NCBI GenBank assembly: GCA_012184525.1
Contig: WOFQ01000023.1
Location: 124,001 to 188,000, forward strand
Reading direction: 5' to 3'
DNA length: 64,000 nt
DNA from: Xenoacremonium recifei
Lineage: Eukaryota; Ascomycota; Sordariomycetes; Hypocreales; Nectriaceae
Below the pieces are notes generated by a model. The model was given only the letters and a program-made list of their open reading frames with translations, was not told where the DNA came from and searched no databases. Shown here piece by piece: positions 1 through 11,495 of this stretch. A program made the position numbers and the translations under genes. Position 1 is the stretch's first letter; every line of letters begins with the position of its first letter.

Positions 1-1
1 C

Positions 2-2232
2 GAGACCCTCCGCCAACGGCAGCGCTCCAGCGAACAGGTCTTTGCCGCTCTTGTACGCCCCGAGCTCTGGGAAGAGGTCCTGACACGCCTACGCGGTGGC
101 CAATCGATAGAGCTCATCTCCGACTGGCTCGGGGGAACGCTGCCGTCGGGAGGCGGCGCTCTGCCCCCGGGCTTTGGCCAGCGCACTGATGCCGGCCCCA
201 ACATGACGGCCATGGCCGGGTTCGCAACGGCACCCATGGGAGTCGGACTCGGGACGCTGCCGTCTCAGGGTCCTCCAGCGCGCCCTGAGATGGGCCAGGG
301 CAGTCCTTGGCACTTCTCTACACACAGCCAGGCCGAGTCGACCAGAAGCAGCTCTCATCCAGACGCTATGAGCTGGACCACAGACATCAGGGGCCCGCCG
401 CAGTCCCGCGTAGGATCGTGGGCCGAAAGCATGCGTCCGGAGCAGATGAATGACGGGCTTCCACGGTACCAAGGACTCGAGCAGGTCCTGTCGCCGGGAA
501 ACGAGGTGGACACGCGACCCCTTTCGACGACCTGGACTAGTATCACCAATGATACCAACCTTGTCCAGCACCTCTTGGCTCTGTACTTCTGTTGGGAGTA
601 TCCCACCTTTGCCTCTCTGAGTAAGGAACACTTCCTTCGGGACTTTCGGGATGCGCGACACCGGTTCTGTTCACCCATACTCATCAATGCTCTGTTGGCC
701 CTGGGTTGCCGCTTCTCGACGCATCCCATGACGCGGGCAAACCCCACGGACCCCTATACTTCAGGGGACCATTTCTTCAAGGAGTCCCAGCGACTCCTCT
801 GTCAGGAGACAGACCATCACTCCTTGACGACGATCCAAGCGCTCGGAATCATGTCTATCAGAGAGGCCAGCTGCGGACGAGACTCGGAAAGTTGGTACTA
901 CGCCGGCCAGAGCATACGACTGGCCATTGAGATGGGCCTGCACCGCATACGGGGTGATGGGGACGAGGACGAGCTTGCCGTGCAGTCAGCCACCTTTTGG
1001 GGCGCCTTTGCCTTGGACCAGTGAGTTTGAATACATCTCCGAAGCTGGAGCTTAGCTGACGCTGTTGAACCCAGTGCCTGGTCTCTTGCGACAGGGTCGT
1101 TACCCCAGTGCTCTTGCTTCCCTCACCTGCCCCCAAAACCCGCTATAATAGGAGATATCGAGGCCTCGCTATGGGTTCCGTATACTGACGATGGTAAGTA
1201 ATCGATTCTCTGTATACTACGAAAGAGACATTGTAAAATTAACGGGATGTCACGTAGGTGCTCCTTTACAACGATCTTGCGAGCAGCCGTCGAATGTTAG
1301 ATCTGTCTACAAATGCTTTTGCGAGCTGAGCGAACTAGTCCACCAATCTCTATACGTCTTGCATTCTCCCGGCCGGCCCCTGACGGCGAGGGATTTGTTA
1401 AACATATATACTCAATACCTTAACTGGTATGATCGGATACCAGAGGTATTACGGCTGGGGCACAACTTTACCCCAGCTGTGCTATTTGCGCAGTAAGTCA
1501 ACCTGGCCTTTTTCTCTCCCACGCCATCCTCCTCTAACATTGCCCAGTATGTACTATCACTTTGCGATTCTCTTGCTCTTCCGACCCCTGATCAAGCTCC
1601 GAATCATCGGGTCCAAACTCCTCCCCCGAGATGTCTGCTCGCAAGCCGCAGACGCTATACAAGGCTTGCTGAAATCGTACTCACAATTGTACACGCTAAG
1701 GAGGACACCATCTTTCGTTCCGTACTTTGTCTTGACGTCGGCCATCATGCATCTGGCTATCGGTGCCGCAAGTGTCCAATCCCCGACGGCAACGCCAGAG
1801 GAAAAGATGGAAAGAGCTACCAAAATCGACCCCCATGTCGCTGAATCAATCAGTCAAGGCATCGCGGACCTCACGGAGATGGCGCCTTGTCATCAGTTTG
1901 CCGAGCAAGCCCTCAACATACTACGATACCTGGCACAGAAGTGGGACATCGAGGTAGACATTGATGGGGACAAATTCACGTCCGAGGAATACGACCGGCT
2001 TGTGAAGCCACACACGGGAAGCCTCAACTTCTTCGCGCCTAACGTGCGCGAGACAGACTTCATCTGTTACTGGGGCGTGGGCGCAGCATTGGCGGGCAAC
2101 GAGCAGGAACCGAGAGTCCAGAAGTCGGCGGAGAATATGGAGAATCCGCTGTTCTGGCCGTTTCCCATGCAGGGGCGTCCAATACTTCCTAGTGGCAAGG
2201 AGCTAGAGTTGGCAGGCTTCGTCGTGCTGTGA
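2..2232 (+). CDS. Fungal-specific transcription factor, 5'-truncated by the window edge
   Basis: The frame is open from base 2, so the N-terminus (where a Zn2Cys6 cluster would normally lie) is outside the window. Exons are 2-1020, 1075-1193, 1258-1492 and 1548-2232, giving 685 visible residues. The introns have GTGAGT/GTAAGT donors and CAG or TAG acceptors. The core matches the fungal_trans regulatory domain (PF04082): the stretch around LALYFCWEYPTF, a GCRFS segment, the SWYYAGQSIRLAIEMGLHR helix and a D-H-A-W-S junction restored by splicing intron 1. The C-terminal part has the usual HMYYHFAILLLFRPL helix. This arrangement resembles the nirA-like/C6 regulator group, which acts in the nucleus. 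Target genes cannot be inferred. Stop TGA at 2230-2232. Confidence 0.9.
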
Positions 2233-2960
2233 GGGCTCTCGGTAGCCTTGTTGATGGACGGGTTAAAGCAAGCATGGTGTTGGAAAAGGTGAAAGAGGGT
2301 GTTGGCCTGGTTACTGGTTTTTATGGTTTTTGGCAAATAGGCCGGGGATGATACCACTGGTTGAAATATATGATGAAATGCCATTATTTCGGAAATTGTG
2401 CTTTTGTAGTTGAGGGATCTGATACTAATGGCGTGTGGTGTAGTTGAGTTAATCAACCCGACGTAGACAATCTCCGGTAAGTGGTCAAATCACTTAACCC
2501 GACAACACAAAGAATCCAAGACAAATATACAACGATAGAAAGTCCATTAGACTCGTTGAATATGATAAAAGCAACGCGTTTACGCTACGCGGTCTCTTGA
2601 ATGCCAAATCCGGACCGGAAACGGAATGGGACTATAGGGTAGCGCTCGCTACCACGAGCCCGTGAGCGGGTGGCGTGCCTCGGCATTCGGCGGGCGGAAA
2701 GAGCTGTGCAGCGCGCCGCGCCTTCCCTGCCACGGCTCCAGTCCACCTGAGCTAAGGTAAGGAAGGTCGGCCTGCGAATGACCTCAACTTCATCATCGTC
2801 TTTCATCCAGTCTCATCATCAACGACCGAGTCACAGTGCTGGGCTAGGAATCCGATTTCTCCTGTGTCTAGCATTGCTGACCCCTTTGTGACCCGATATG
2901 CCCTCGGGCAAGGACTGGCGAGGACAGCATCACCACCCGAACGACTGATCCGCCAACGTC
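2233..2960. other. Intergenic: 3' end of the transcription factor and PEX16 promoter
   Basis: This 728-bp spacer lies between two genes on the same strand. It has no open frame with domain features. The first part is AT-richer, consistent with a 3' UTR. The part from about 2600 is GC-richer and presumably carries the PEX16 promoter and leader. No clear TATA box was seen. Confidence 0.6.
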
Positions 2961-4217
2961 ATGTCGGCCTCATTCTCCGACGCGAGGCCGTCGAAGCCAG
3001 CAGCAGCACGGCCTTCGATCGGGCAGATTCTATCAATGCCTCCGAAATGGCTATCGAGCTACGAGGAGTTCATCACGAAGAATGCCGGACAGGTGTCACA
3101 GATTGAAAGCGCGTTAAGGAGCTTGACATACATCATCCCGGGTACGTTGGCGAAATCAAGGACGAAGCCCTGGCTTTGCTTGCTTGCTTGCTTGCTGACT
3201 TTTGTAATAGGCCGCTTTCGAGATGCCGAGATCGCCTCCGAGTCCATCCACTCGGGAGTCCAGCTCCTGTCGCTCTACCACGATGCCTTGCTACGGCGCG
3301 CTGTGTCGCATCTCACCGTCGCCTCGATACCGTCGGCCCACGCGAGATACACGCGGTTCTGGACACAGAAGAGTTCTGCGTACCGGCGGATAGCGATGCT
3401 CCTGCAGATGGTCATCTATACCGAGATGCTCTGGGAGATGTCAGCGAAGAGGAAGGGCGGCGAGCGGGCACGTTGGAAGGTAGTAGTGATTCTAGAAGCC
3501 ATCAAGGCTTTCTGCCGGCTGTTATTGTTGCGCATTACCCGATCACGGCCCCTCGTGTCTCCGGTGCTGCCAGAGCGCGAACCCATCCCCGAGGATAACT
3601 CTGCCGAGGAGGACGAGGTGGCACGCAGCGAAAGCGAACTGATGGACGAGGTATCGACGGACGGCCTCAACGGCTCGGGATCTGGCCTGGCCTACGGCTC
3701 CCAGACGCTCAAGCCGCCGCACGAGCGCGAATGGACCATGCCACGGACGGGCATGAGCTTGCCCTCGTTGCCGGACGCCAGCGACATTAGCTCGTACCTT
3801 CTGAGCCGCGTGCTCACGGCAGACGACATCAAGCCGGCCACCAAGCTGTTGAACCAGCTGCAGGGTAGCGGCCACGGCGCCGAAGTGCTGCACATCTTGT
3901 CACCGCTTATCTATGCGATGGCGCTCGCGCGCAGCAAGAACAAGAAGTCGTGGGCGCCATGGCTGCTGGGCATAGCCGTAGAGTACGCGGCCCGACAGCT
4001 GCGCGAACGCAGCCTGCGCACGACGACGCTGGAGCGCGACGAGTGGAATCGTCGCGGCTGGTCAATGGGCTGGTGGGCGATGCGCGGGGCTTGCTACGAG
4101 AACATCACCAAGGGCGTGGTTGGCGGCGTGACACGGAGGATGCCGGGCTTCATTGCCGGCATCCTCGAGGACTACGAGTATCTGTGGGAGAACTACTACT
4201 TCAGCACGAGCGCATGA
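2961..4217 (+). CDS. PEX16: Peroxisomal membrane protein Pex16
   Basis: Two exons (2961-3141, 3211-4217) encode 395 residues. The 69-nt intron is in frame and without a stop, so reading through it would add 23 residues. Splicing is preferred because it restores the conserved IIPGRFRDAEIASES block of fungal Pex16 and because donor GTACGT and acceptor AATAG are good. Following segments (SGVQLLSLYHD; ARYTRFW; MLLQMVIYTEMLWEM) fit the PF08610 family along its whole length. Pex16 is an integral peroxisomal membrane protein involved in membrane-protein import and, in yeasts, in control of peroxisome fission. The acidic, low-complexity middle part (about residues 190-240) is a normal variable region. 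The C-terminus ends in a Tyr-rich segment (DYEYLWENYY). The intron contains a short TTGC tandem repeat. Confidence 0.93.
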   Translation: MSASFSDARPSKPAAARPSIGQILSMPPKWLSSYEEFITKNAGQVSQIESALRSLTYIIPGTLAKSRTKPWLCLLACLLTFVIGRFRDAEIASESIHSGVQLLSLYHDALLRRAVSHLTVASIPSAHARYTRFWTQKSSAYRRIAMLLQMVIYTEMLWEMSAKRKGGERARWKVVVILEAIKAFCRLLLLRITRSRPLVSPVLPEREPIPEDNSAEEDEVARSESELMDEVSTDGLNGSGSGLAYGSQTLKPPHEREWTMPRTGMSLPSLPDASDISSYLLSRVLTADDIKPATKLLNQLQGSGHGAEVLHILSPLIYAMALARSKNKKSWAPWLLGIAVEYAARQLRERSLRTTTLERDEWNRRGWSMGWWAMRGACYENITKGVVGGVTRRMPGFIAGILEDYEYLWENYYFSTSA

Positions 4218-5619
4218 TGCGGTTCGGTGCAGAAACGAACGCCACTGCTGACACTGACTGGGACCGTCCCCTCCGTGACGATCTCGGAGTGCGCGGTGCG
4301 GTGCTTCCCGTGTTCGCTTATTACGGGAGGGGAAGATGCGATGATCAGCAGCGAGCAAGCAAGGAAGCACGCCGGGAGCCAGATATGTCGCCGCCCGGGC
4401 TCCGATCGAGAGAGTCGAGGTCAGGGAGTGGTGATCGGGGGGCCTTCCTCGACTCCCGGTGTTTCGTCGATGTGATGGCCAGTGGACGAACTCAACCGAG
4501 CCGGCGAGATGGCGCCAGCACGGACTTTGAGGTTGAGAATGGGCCTCGAACTCTGCTCTGACCAGGGCGACGGAGATAGAAGAGAGGGAGCGAGCAAGGC
4601 TATCCTACGCTACGGCGTGGCAGTGCTCGCGTCTGCGGTGCCTTGCATCAAGACCCGGTCCATGTCGGACTGTGTTCGTTTCACGGCGTTGAAAAAAGAA
4701 TTCGACGATGCCGGAACGGGCGATCTCAGTGTTCAGTGTCTGCGCGTGCGTGCGAGCGCGGGGCTGAGAGAGACTCTTACAGGGGTCTGGGCCTGCGAGG
4801 GGCCGGAGGTTTGACATACAGTGTCGGTGCGCGTGGCGCGTGGACGGGAAGTTGGAGGACTAGGCAGTGGGCTGTTTGCTCGCTGACGTGCATATCTAGG
4901 GGACGGCTTGGCTGTTTCATTCGGCGTTTGTACATGTGTAGATTCTTTGGTTAGGGTTCTGGGGTTTTGGGTTGGAGGGGAATGTCTCGGGAGATATTTT
5001 GGGAGCATGATGGTGGTGGTGATGGAGTTGGAAGCCGGCTCGGGATATTGGAGGGAGGTGGCTTGGGGGCCAGGAACTGGAACTGGAAGTGGACGTCTAT
5101 CAGGGTCTTCTTTGTTCGCATTCTTCGGCTCGGGGCATCCCATTCTTTCGTCACATCCGTCTGCTATAGCCAGGGGTCCTTCGCCTTCGGAGCTGTGCCG
5201 CCCGCCTCCGCTGGCCAGGGACGTGATCGGTTGCTGATCCTCCTGGATCAGGGTCCTGGACCGCATGTTTGGTCGATCATTGATGGGATTTTGCCTTGAT
5301 TTCTTGCCAGTCGGTCTGACAGCCAAGCGAAACCAAGCCAAGGAAAGGACGCAATCCGGAAGAAAGAAAAGGGGGGGTGTGGGTGGGATAGAGCACGCGA
5401 GCGAGGGCGATTGAAACGGTCGAGTTCGGAAACACAGAAGGGCTGAGCGAGTGGCACGAGGAAGATGCACGACGGAGATTAACAGAGACGGCGGGCAAAC
5501 ATGTTTTGTTTCGACGGCGATTGTTGGGGACCGAGAGGGCGGGAAGAAGCAAAGCTGACGGGTACAGATTCCCTCGAGTCCATTACTCTCACCCTCTCTC
5601 TGCTCGGTTTACATACAGC

Positions 5620-5770
5620 ACACGCATCATGCATTGTCTGCAGCATGCACATCTATCTATCTGTACACGAATCACATATATACACCTTGACATACACGCA
5701 TCGCATACATACATGCACACACTCACAGCCGTCAATGCACACAGCTCATCATTCTATTAATACCACCACC
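5620..5770 (+). repeat. CA/TACA-rich simple sequence
   Basis: An imperfect run of CACA, TACA and ATACAT units with almost no G on the plus strand. It is a low-complexity tract in the PEX16/C2H2 intergenic region. Confidence 0.6.
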
Positions 5771-7440
5771 AACACTCACCTGTCACGTTGACACTGCAAC
5801 TTGTACACGCATGCAGACATTCATGCAGTCGTGCTTCTCTCTTGTGAAACGCCTCAGAATGCGCTGAACCGTTCTTGATTCACCGCTCACGATACACAGC
5901 TCGCCGCCATTGTTCATGCGCTGGAGCCATCGGGAGGGAAGCTGGACGCGGCCAGCGTCTCCGGAGTTTTTCAAAAGTGCTGTGCAACGCCGTGATTTTA
6001 AAATATGCCCGACTACTATCACACCAGTGGAGATTGGGATAGCTTTCCGGGGTCCCGGTTCGAGTTGATAGACAGAGAGCCAGAGCGCGAGCTACGGGGA
6101 TGACACAACTGCAGCCGGAAGTGGTGACATTTGAGTCCCTTCGAGATAGTTGGTATGCAAAGAACCAACATACGAAGACGACCGACACGCCATCTGGGAC
6201 CATAGGCCGAGGGAGTTGCTCTCGTTTCCGGCTCTGAACCAACAGTCGGCACCCCGAACCAGTGCTGGGCTCCGACGCGATCCAACCTCGTTGACATCAT
6301 GATGGGGAACTTTGTGCAGATGGCGGGAATTACTAAGAGACTCAAAAGCACAGTAGCATAGCACTGGAGGAGGGGGGGAGGATGCACGAGCACGAGGCGA
6401 AATTGCTCTCTGACAGGGGGCTGGGCGATGCACAATTCGATGCGAAAGTGGATGCAGAGACACGAAAGGGCAATTTCACGGGAGCGGAGGCGATGGCGTC
6501 GAGCGTTGCAGGGGTTTGAGTCTAGGGGGTTGACTCGTGGAGGTCCTCCTTTCTCTCGAGTTGGAGACTGAGTATTATCCGGGATCCATGGGGAGGAGAG
6601 GGACTGAACAGAACCACAAGAAGGCTGTGCAGGAGGAGAAACAGGAATCTTCACTCAAGAAGCGAGACACAAACCCCGGTTCTGGAGTGTCTGCACTGTT
6701 GGAGACAGGCAAATCACTGGCTGGGGAGACTCTCCAGAGGTCGTCACATCATAAGATGACGGGAAGCTCTAGCGTGGTTCTGGCAAGCCGGGGCCGTCTA
6801 TTGGCGGGATCTCTTCCAGTGAGCGAGACTCAACCCTGTCGGCGCTTTTCAGGGCCCCCGTTTCGAAACGCTGGGCGCGGGCGCTCCATCTCTGTCTGCC
6901 TTCCTCAGCGTCTGACCCCAAGCATGGGAACGTTTCAGGTGTGGCTGCTGTTACAGAAGCTGCAGTCAGTAGTGATGGTGAGATCTAAAAAAGCGCAGAG
7001 GTGAAAAAGAAGTGTGATGAGGCTGAAGGGCGAGAAGCGTCGAGGCGGGAGACGGAGGAGGACCCGAGCGAGCGAGCGAGTTCGAGCGTGAAGGGGGGGC
7101 ATGGGGGTCGGAGAAAGGCTGTCCAGTTTTTTCTCTGGGAAGGATTGATGAAGACGAGCAAGGGTTTGGGGGGATGAAATGTCTGAGATGTGGTGCGGAG
7201 AGCGAGACGACGGATTGTCTGGACAGAAGCCAGCCAGCCACCAGCGAGACGCCGAGAGAAGAGAGCTCTGATGCTCAATTGGGTCAGCAGCAGCTGCAGA
7301 GTCAACAGCTGTGCACCGGGAGCTCTGCTACTGTTGGCTGCTAAGATTGCTGTGCCGTGTGTGTGTCTCACTGAAGGATGCATGGGCTTTGTCAGACTCT
7401 CTCTGCAAGACGCCATGCCCCCTGGCCCGAAGGACTGGGC

Positions 7441-7512
7441 TCGGCTTGGCCTGGCTTGGCTTGGGCTGGGCTGGGGCTGGACTGGGCTTTGGCTCTGGCT
7501 GGCTGGCTTGAA
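7441..7512 (+). repeat. GGCTTG/GGCTGG imperfect tandem repeat
   Basis: Successive 5-6 nt units of the type GGCTT, GGCTG and GGCTC form a directional G/T/C-rich run with only three A residues. It lies in noncoding DNA upstream of the C2H2 gene. Confidence 0.6.
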
Positions 7513-7631
7513 CCGGGCGAATCCCCCGGGGAGCTGCTTTGCTTTGGCTTTGGCTTACACTCGCTGCGAACACGCCCCCTGCTAGCCCTCTGATCGCACG
7601 CACGCGCCCCTCCACCTCGATTCGATGGATG

Positions 7632-8957
7632 CGCGCAAGAAAGAAAGTCGACCGACGGGGTTTTGGGTTGATTGGGAGGGGGACGTTCGTGGAGAGAGCT
7701 GGTTGGATTGGGCTGTACTGAAGTTCCTTTGCGTGTGAGTGAGTTGATCATCTAGAGACACTGACTGAACTGACAGACACACAGCGAGCCGAGACACAGA
7801 ACCAAGCACCAGCTGCCCTCAACCGTTCGACAACGGACGGGAGCCAGACCCTGGACGGCTTTTCCCCTGGAGGCCACATCCCTGCCGGGGCCTACCCCTG
7901 GCTAGCTGTATCGCCTGTCTGTTAAGCATCATCATCATCATCATCAGCACTGCTGCAGCCATTACACGCGCGCCAGGAAAGCCGAGAGCGTCTCTTAGCT
8001 CCCAGGGACTAAGGCCCCAACGACATCATCGGTGCTACTCTAACTCCTACTTACTGCTGCAAATCCCGAGCTATCCCTCTGAGTCTGTCTGTGCCTGGAC
8101 TGGACGGGATACTTCACACCCCCCCCTTCTCATCACTCACACTCCCGCCTCGCCTCGCCCCGGGATCCATCCATCCTCCAGGCAAGAAGCAAAGCCCAAA
8201 GGACCCAGGGATTGAAGGAGGGACATTCAAGACTGACAGCTGCTCAGCCCAGCCTAGCTCCCCTCCCCCTCCCCTCTGTCCTGTCCTGTCCCTCAACGCA
8301 CAGAGCTCTCTGTGTCTACGGTACTCTAAGATCTAATTATATTCGGAGAAATATCTCGGGCCCGCCTGCTGCCGGCCTGCCTTCTGTTTCTGTTTCTTCT
8401 CTCCTCTCCTCTACTACTCTTCTCGTCACATTCTCCATCCATCCTCTCTCAAAGAGCTCCTCCTTGCTTGCTCCTTTTCTTGGTCACTCGCTTACCAAAT
8501 ACGCACTCTCGCTTCGCGTTTATTTTCGTCTTTCGCTCGGTCGCTCGCTTTTTTTCTTGCTTTTCTTCACCGCTGTCGCTTCTCGTTGTTTCCCCTCTGT
8601 CGCTCTCGATTTTGTTGTTGTTCTCACCAATTTGAGGATTTTCCTCACCACGCTCGCTACCCGTCTTTGCACCAGACACCCAACAATCGCTGAGAGAACC
8701 GACTCGAGAGGATCAAAAGCAACGAGAGAAGGAAAGAAGAAAAAGAAAAGGATATTGTTCCGAAAAATACCACCTCAAAATCAAGCATTGTCGCCAATAC
8801 CAGCCAGCATACTAGCAGTTATCACGACACGCCCCAACACCTACCACACGAACCCGACTTACCAGACTCCAACGCATTCAATTGGAGCCTTGTGACCTGT
8901 CTCCGAACATAACCTGACTCCATTACATGTACCCGTCGTCAATGTGAGGCTGGACCC
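7632..8957 (+). promoter_or_regulatory. ATG-free, CT-rich long leader of the C2H2 gene
   Basis: Reading every line from 7632 shows no ATG on the plus strand until 8927, almost 1.3 kb, where roughly twenty would be expected by chance. The sequence includes an ATC trinucleotide repeat (7927-7946), long CT tracts (8380-8640), then an AAG/AAAG-rich segment (about 8727-8750). ATG depletion and pyrimidine tracts are typical of transcribed 5' leaders of fungal regulatory genes. The real transcription start was not located, and part of the stretch may be promoter rather than leader. Confidence 0.6.
8927..8947 (+). other. Six-codon upstream ORF (MYPSSM)
   Basis: This is the first ATG after a 1.3 kb ATG-free stretch. 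It opens a six-codon frame ending in TGA at 8945-8947, ten bases before the main ATG at 8958. Its position suggests a role in translation control of the C2H2 protein. Function is inferred from position only. Confidence 0.5.
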
Positions 8958-10967
8958 ATGGATCCGAGTATTCAGCAGCAGAGAGATCAGATGATGGCGT
9001 CGCAACAACAACAACAGCAGCAGCATTCGTCGCCCTACCAGCAGCAGTCTGAATCGACAGCTGCCCAAGATGTGCTCGCCGAGGCGCGCAAGAACCTTCA
9101 GGTGTTGATTGACTCGGGGCTGTCGAAGGACCTGCTTCATCAGTGGGTGGATGAGAGCCAGGCGCAGTCACTGGGACTTCTTTCGATTTCGTCTCATCAA
9201 CAGCAGCAGCAGCAACAGTCAGGCCTCATGAGCCCGCCGAGCCAACAGACGCTCATCCCTCCGCAGTCGACGATTGCGCCGCCACCGCCGCCTCAGTGTC
9301 CGCCGCCGCCGATTCCCACGATGTCTCAGCAGCAGCAGCAGACGACTCAGACGACTCAGGGCCAGCAGAGCCAGCCCGTCACGCCCACCAGCAACGCGCC
9401 GCCGACGCCCAACAAGACGGACATCAAGCGCGAGGTGTTGACGGAGGATGTGGTTGTGTCTAATCAGTGGCCGCGTCCGCCGCCCCTGAATATGAGCCTC
9501 AGCAGCCCGACGTCGACACCAACCAGCCAGAGCCAGAGCCAGCAGGGTCTTATGACACGCGGAGGCATGGGAATGGGCGCTGAAGACGAGCCCTCTCAGG
9601 CCATGTTTCTGCCGCCGTCTGCGTCCTTCAACCACCGGCCCCGGATCTCAGTGAGCTCAACCAGCTCCGGCTCCTCGGGCCACGCCTCCATCTGGTCGAC
9701 CAACTCGGCCCAGTCATCCGTCTCGTGGGCATCTTCAGCTTCCGGTTCAGCACGCTCTCAACTTCCTCTCCCGCCAACGCCCCCTGTCGGCCACGGCCCC
9801 CTGAGCACGCCGCCCCTGAGCCACTCGGCCTCCAGCGCCAGCAAGACCAACATCTACTGGTGCACGTCGTGCGAGACCAGCTTCAAGCGCAAGTACGACT
9901 GGAAGCGCCACGAGGACGAGTTCCATGAGCGCTGGCGCAAGTATCCGTGTCCGGAGCCGGGCTGCAACCGCAGCTTCTGGGGGAGCAACTCGTTCAACCA
10001 GCACCACAAGCAGTGCCACGGGTGCAAGACGTGTCCGCACGCCGAGAAGGTGGTCAAGTTCCTGCGCAAGCGCAAGTACTGGGCCTGTGGCTTCTGCTCT
10101 GCGCTGCATCCGGCCCGCGAGCGCCATGTCGAGCATGTGGCCAGACACTTTGAGAGCGGGCTCACCAAGAGCGACTGGATGCATTCGCGCGTCGTCTACG
10201 GCCTGCTGCACCAGCCGCTCATCCACGAGGCCTGGGACGCGCTCGTGGCCTCCAAGCAGGCCGAGTACAATGGCCGTCGCCCGCAGTTCTCGTGGCATCC
10301 CAGCAAGACCGGCCGCGCGCAGGGCTTCCTGGAGAATGAGAACCCGGGCCAGCTGCAGGACCTGCTGGAGTTCTTCTCGGGCGACGAGGGCGAGGCGCAG
10401 TGGATTGTCAGCGTGGCCTACGACCTTGCCGACATTGTGCTGACGTCGGCGCCGGCGATGGCCTCGCCGCCGCAGTATGTGAGCGCCCAGGTGGGAGCTC
10501 AGGGGGGCTTCGACCCGCGCCTGAGCTTCATGACGCTGCCAACGCAGGCCGCCCTGATGGCTTCTCCTGAGCAGCAGACCTTTGGCGCGCAGCAGCAGCA
10601 GCCCTTCCGCAGCACCATCCTCGTGCCGTCTCAGGGCTTTCCCGCGCCGCGGCCTTCCCCTGACAGCACCTCGCATTCACCCCTGACAACGGCATCCTCC
10701 CACTCTCCTCTCATGCCCGCGCACTCGCCCCTCGACAAGCGCGAGCTGCCGCCGCCGCCGCCGCTCCAGGCACTGGCTGAGTCTCAAGTGCCCGAGGCCA
10801 CGATGATGGACTTTGAGTACTCGCCCGGAGCGCCGCCCGTTGTCTTCGAGAACTGGGAGACGCTGATGGAGGCGTCGCAGGCGCAGGCGCAGCAGAGCGT
10901 TACGAGCCAGGCGCCACCTGACTGGGGGATGGTGCAGTTCTATGGCGATCCGCGGGTGACGTCGTGA
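8958..10967 (+). CDS. C2H2 zinc-finger transcription factor
   Basis: A single exon encodes 669 residues. The N-terminal 300 residues are Gln-, Pro- and Ser-rich with poly-Q runs, typical of an activation region. Two C2H2 fingers are visible: C302-x2-C305-x12-H318-x4-H323 and C331-x4-C336-x12-H349-x4-H354. They are followed by a further Cys-rich stretch (HGCKTCPHAEKV, WACGFCSALHPARERHVEH) that reads like a degenerate third finger. A conserved helical-looking region follows (about residues 405-500, including SDWMHSRVVYGLLHQPL and LLEFFSGDEGEAQWIV). The C-terminus is again Pro/Gln/Ser-rich. The fingers-plus-helical layout matches an uncharacterised fungal C2H2 regulator type; I cannot name an orthologue. 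The start is the first in-frame ATG after the uORF. Confidence 0.9.
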   Translation: MDPSIQQQRDQMMASQQQQQQQHSSPYQQQSESTAAQDVLAEARKNLQVLIDSGLSKDLLHQWVDESQAQSLGLLSISSHQQQQQQQSGLMSPPSQQTLIPPQSTIAPPPPPQCPPPPIPTMSQQQQQTTQTTQGQQSQPVTPTSNAPPTPNKTDIKREVLTEDVVVSNQWPRPPPLNMSLSSPTSTPTSQSQSQQGLMTRGGMGMGAEDEPSQAMFLPPSASFNHRPRISVSSTSSGSSGHASIWSTNSAQSSVSWASSASGSARSQLPLPPTPPVGHGPLSTPPLSHSASSASKTNIYWCTSCETSFKRKYDWKRHEDEFHERWRKYPCPEPGCNRSFWGSNSFNQHHKQCHGCKTCPHAEKVVKFLRKRKYWACGFCSALHPARERHVEHVARHFESGLTKSDWMHSRVVYGLLHQPLIHEAWDALVASKQAEYNGRRPQFSWHPSKTGRAQGFLENENPGQLQDLLEFFSGDEGEAQWIVSVAYDLADIVLTSAPAMASPPQYVSAQVGAQGGFDPRLSFMTLPTQAALMASPEQQTFGAQQQQPFRSTILVPSQGFPAPRPSPDSTSHSPLTTASSHSPLMPAHSPLDKRELPPPPPLQALAESQVPEATMMDFEYSPGAPPVVFENWETLMEASQAQAQQSVTSQAPPDWGMVQFYGDPRVTS

Positions 10968-11470
10968 GAGCGCAGATGATCGAAGAAGTTGAAGTTGTTG
11001 AAGTTGTTGTTTTGCTCTGTACCCCTATTCGCCATGACACCCCCTTTTTTCACACGATCAGTCTCTGAGACTCGCATTCCTTCAGCAAGCATTTCTGTAC
11101 CATGGTGCTTTCCACACACCACACACCCCATTTCCTCGAGTCTTTTTTGTTGTCTTTCCTTTTCCTTATTAGATAATGATAATATACCCCCCCTCTCGAG
11201 ACGACTGCGCGAGGGCAGACCTGTCCTTTACTCACCCACCCACCCACCCACGACGGCTGAAAAATGGGAGTTTTTTTTTCCTTGTTCGTTTCTGCTGGGA
11301 GGTCTTTTGTTTTTTGTGCTCTTGCGAAGGATATATATGCGGATGAAGGAAGGAAAATGGATGGAAGGGAGGGATTTATGTATGTTAGGTAGGATTGGGG
11401 GGAGAGAATAGAAAGAAAAAGCCGGAGGGCATGATTCCTTTGATTTTGTGTGTTGAGTGATGTGAGGTTG

Positions 11471-11495
11471 GTGAGTGAGTGAGTGAGTGAGTGAG
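11471..11495 (+). repeat. GTGA tetranucleotide microsatellite
   Basis: About six uninterrupted GTGA units lie in noncoding DNA downstream of the C2H2 gene. Confidence 0.8.

Larger units (their letters stand above)
4218..7631. other. Large intergenic/promoter region upstream of the C2H2 regulator
   Basis: This stretch holds many overlapping short frames on both strands but none with recognisable domains, splice-consistent extension or plausible composition. It is rich in simple sequence: CA/TACA around 5620-5770, GAGC units near 7060-7082, and a GGCTTG/GGCTGG run at 7441-7512. It most likely combines the 3' UTR of PEX16 with a long regulatory region for the downstream zinc-finger gene. Confidence 0.55.

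Noticed and set aside
4733..5470. 245-codon minus-strand frame between PEX16 and the C2H2 gene
   Set aside because: Pro/Ser/Arg/Thr-rich without domains, crossing simple-sequence tracts; opposite-strand frames of similar length exist.
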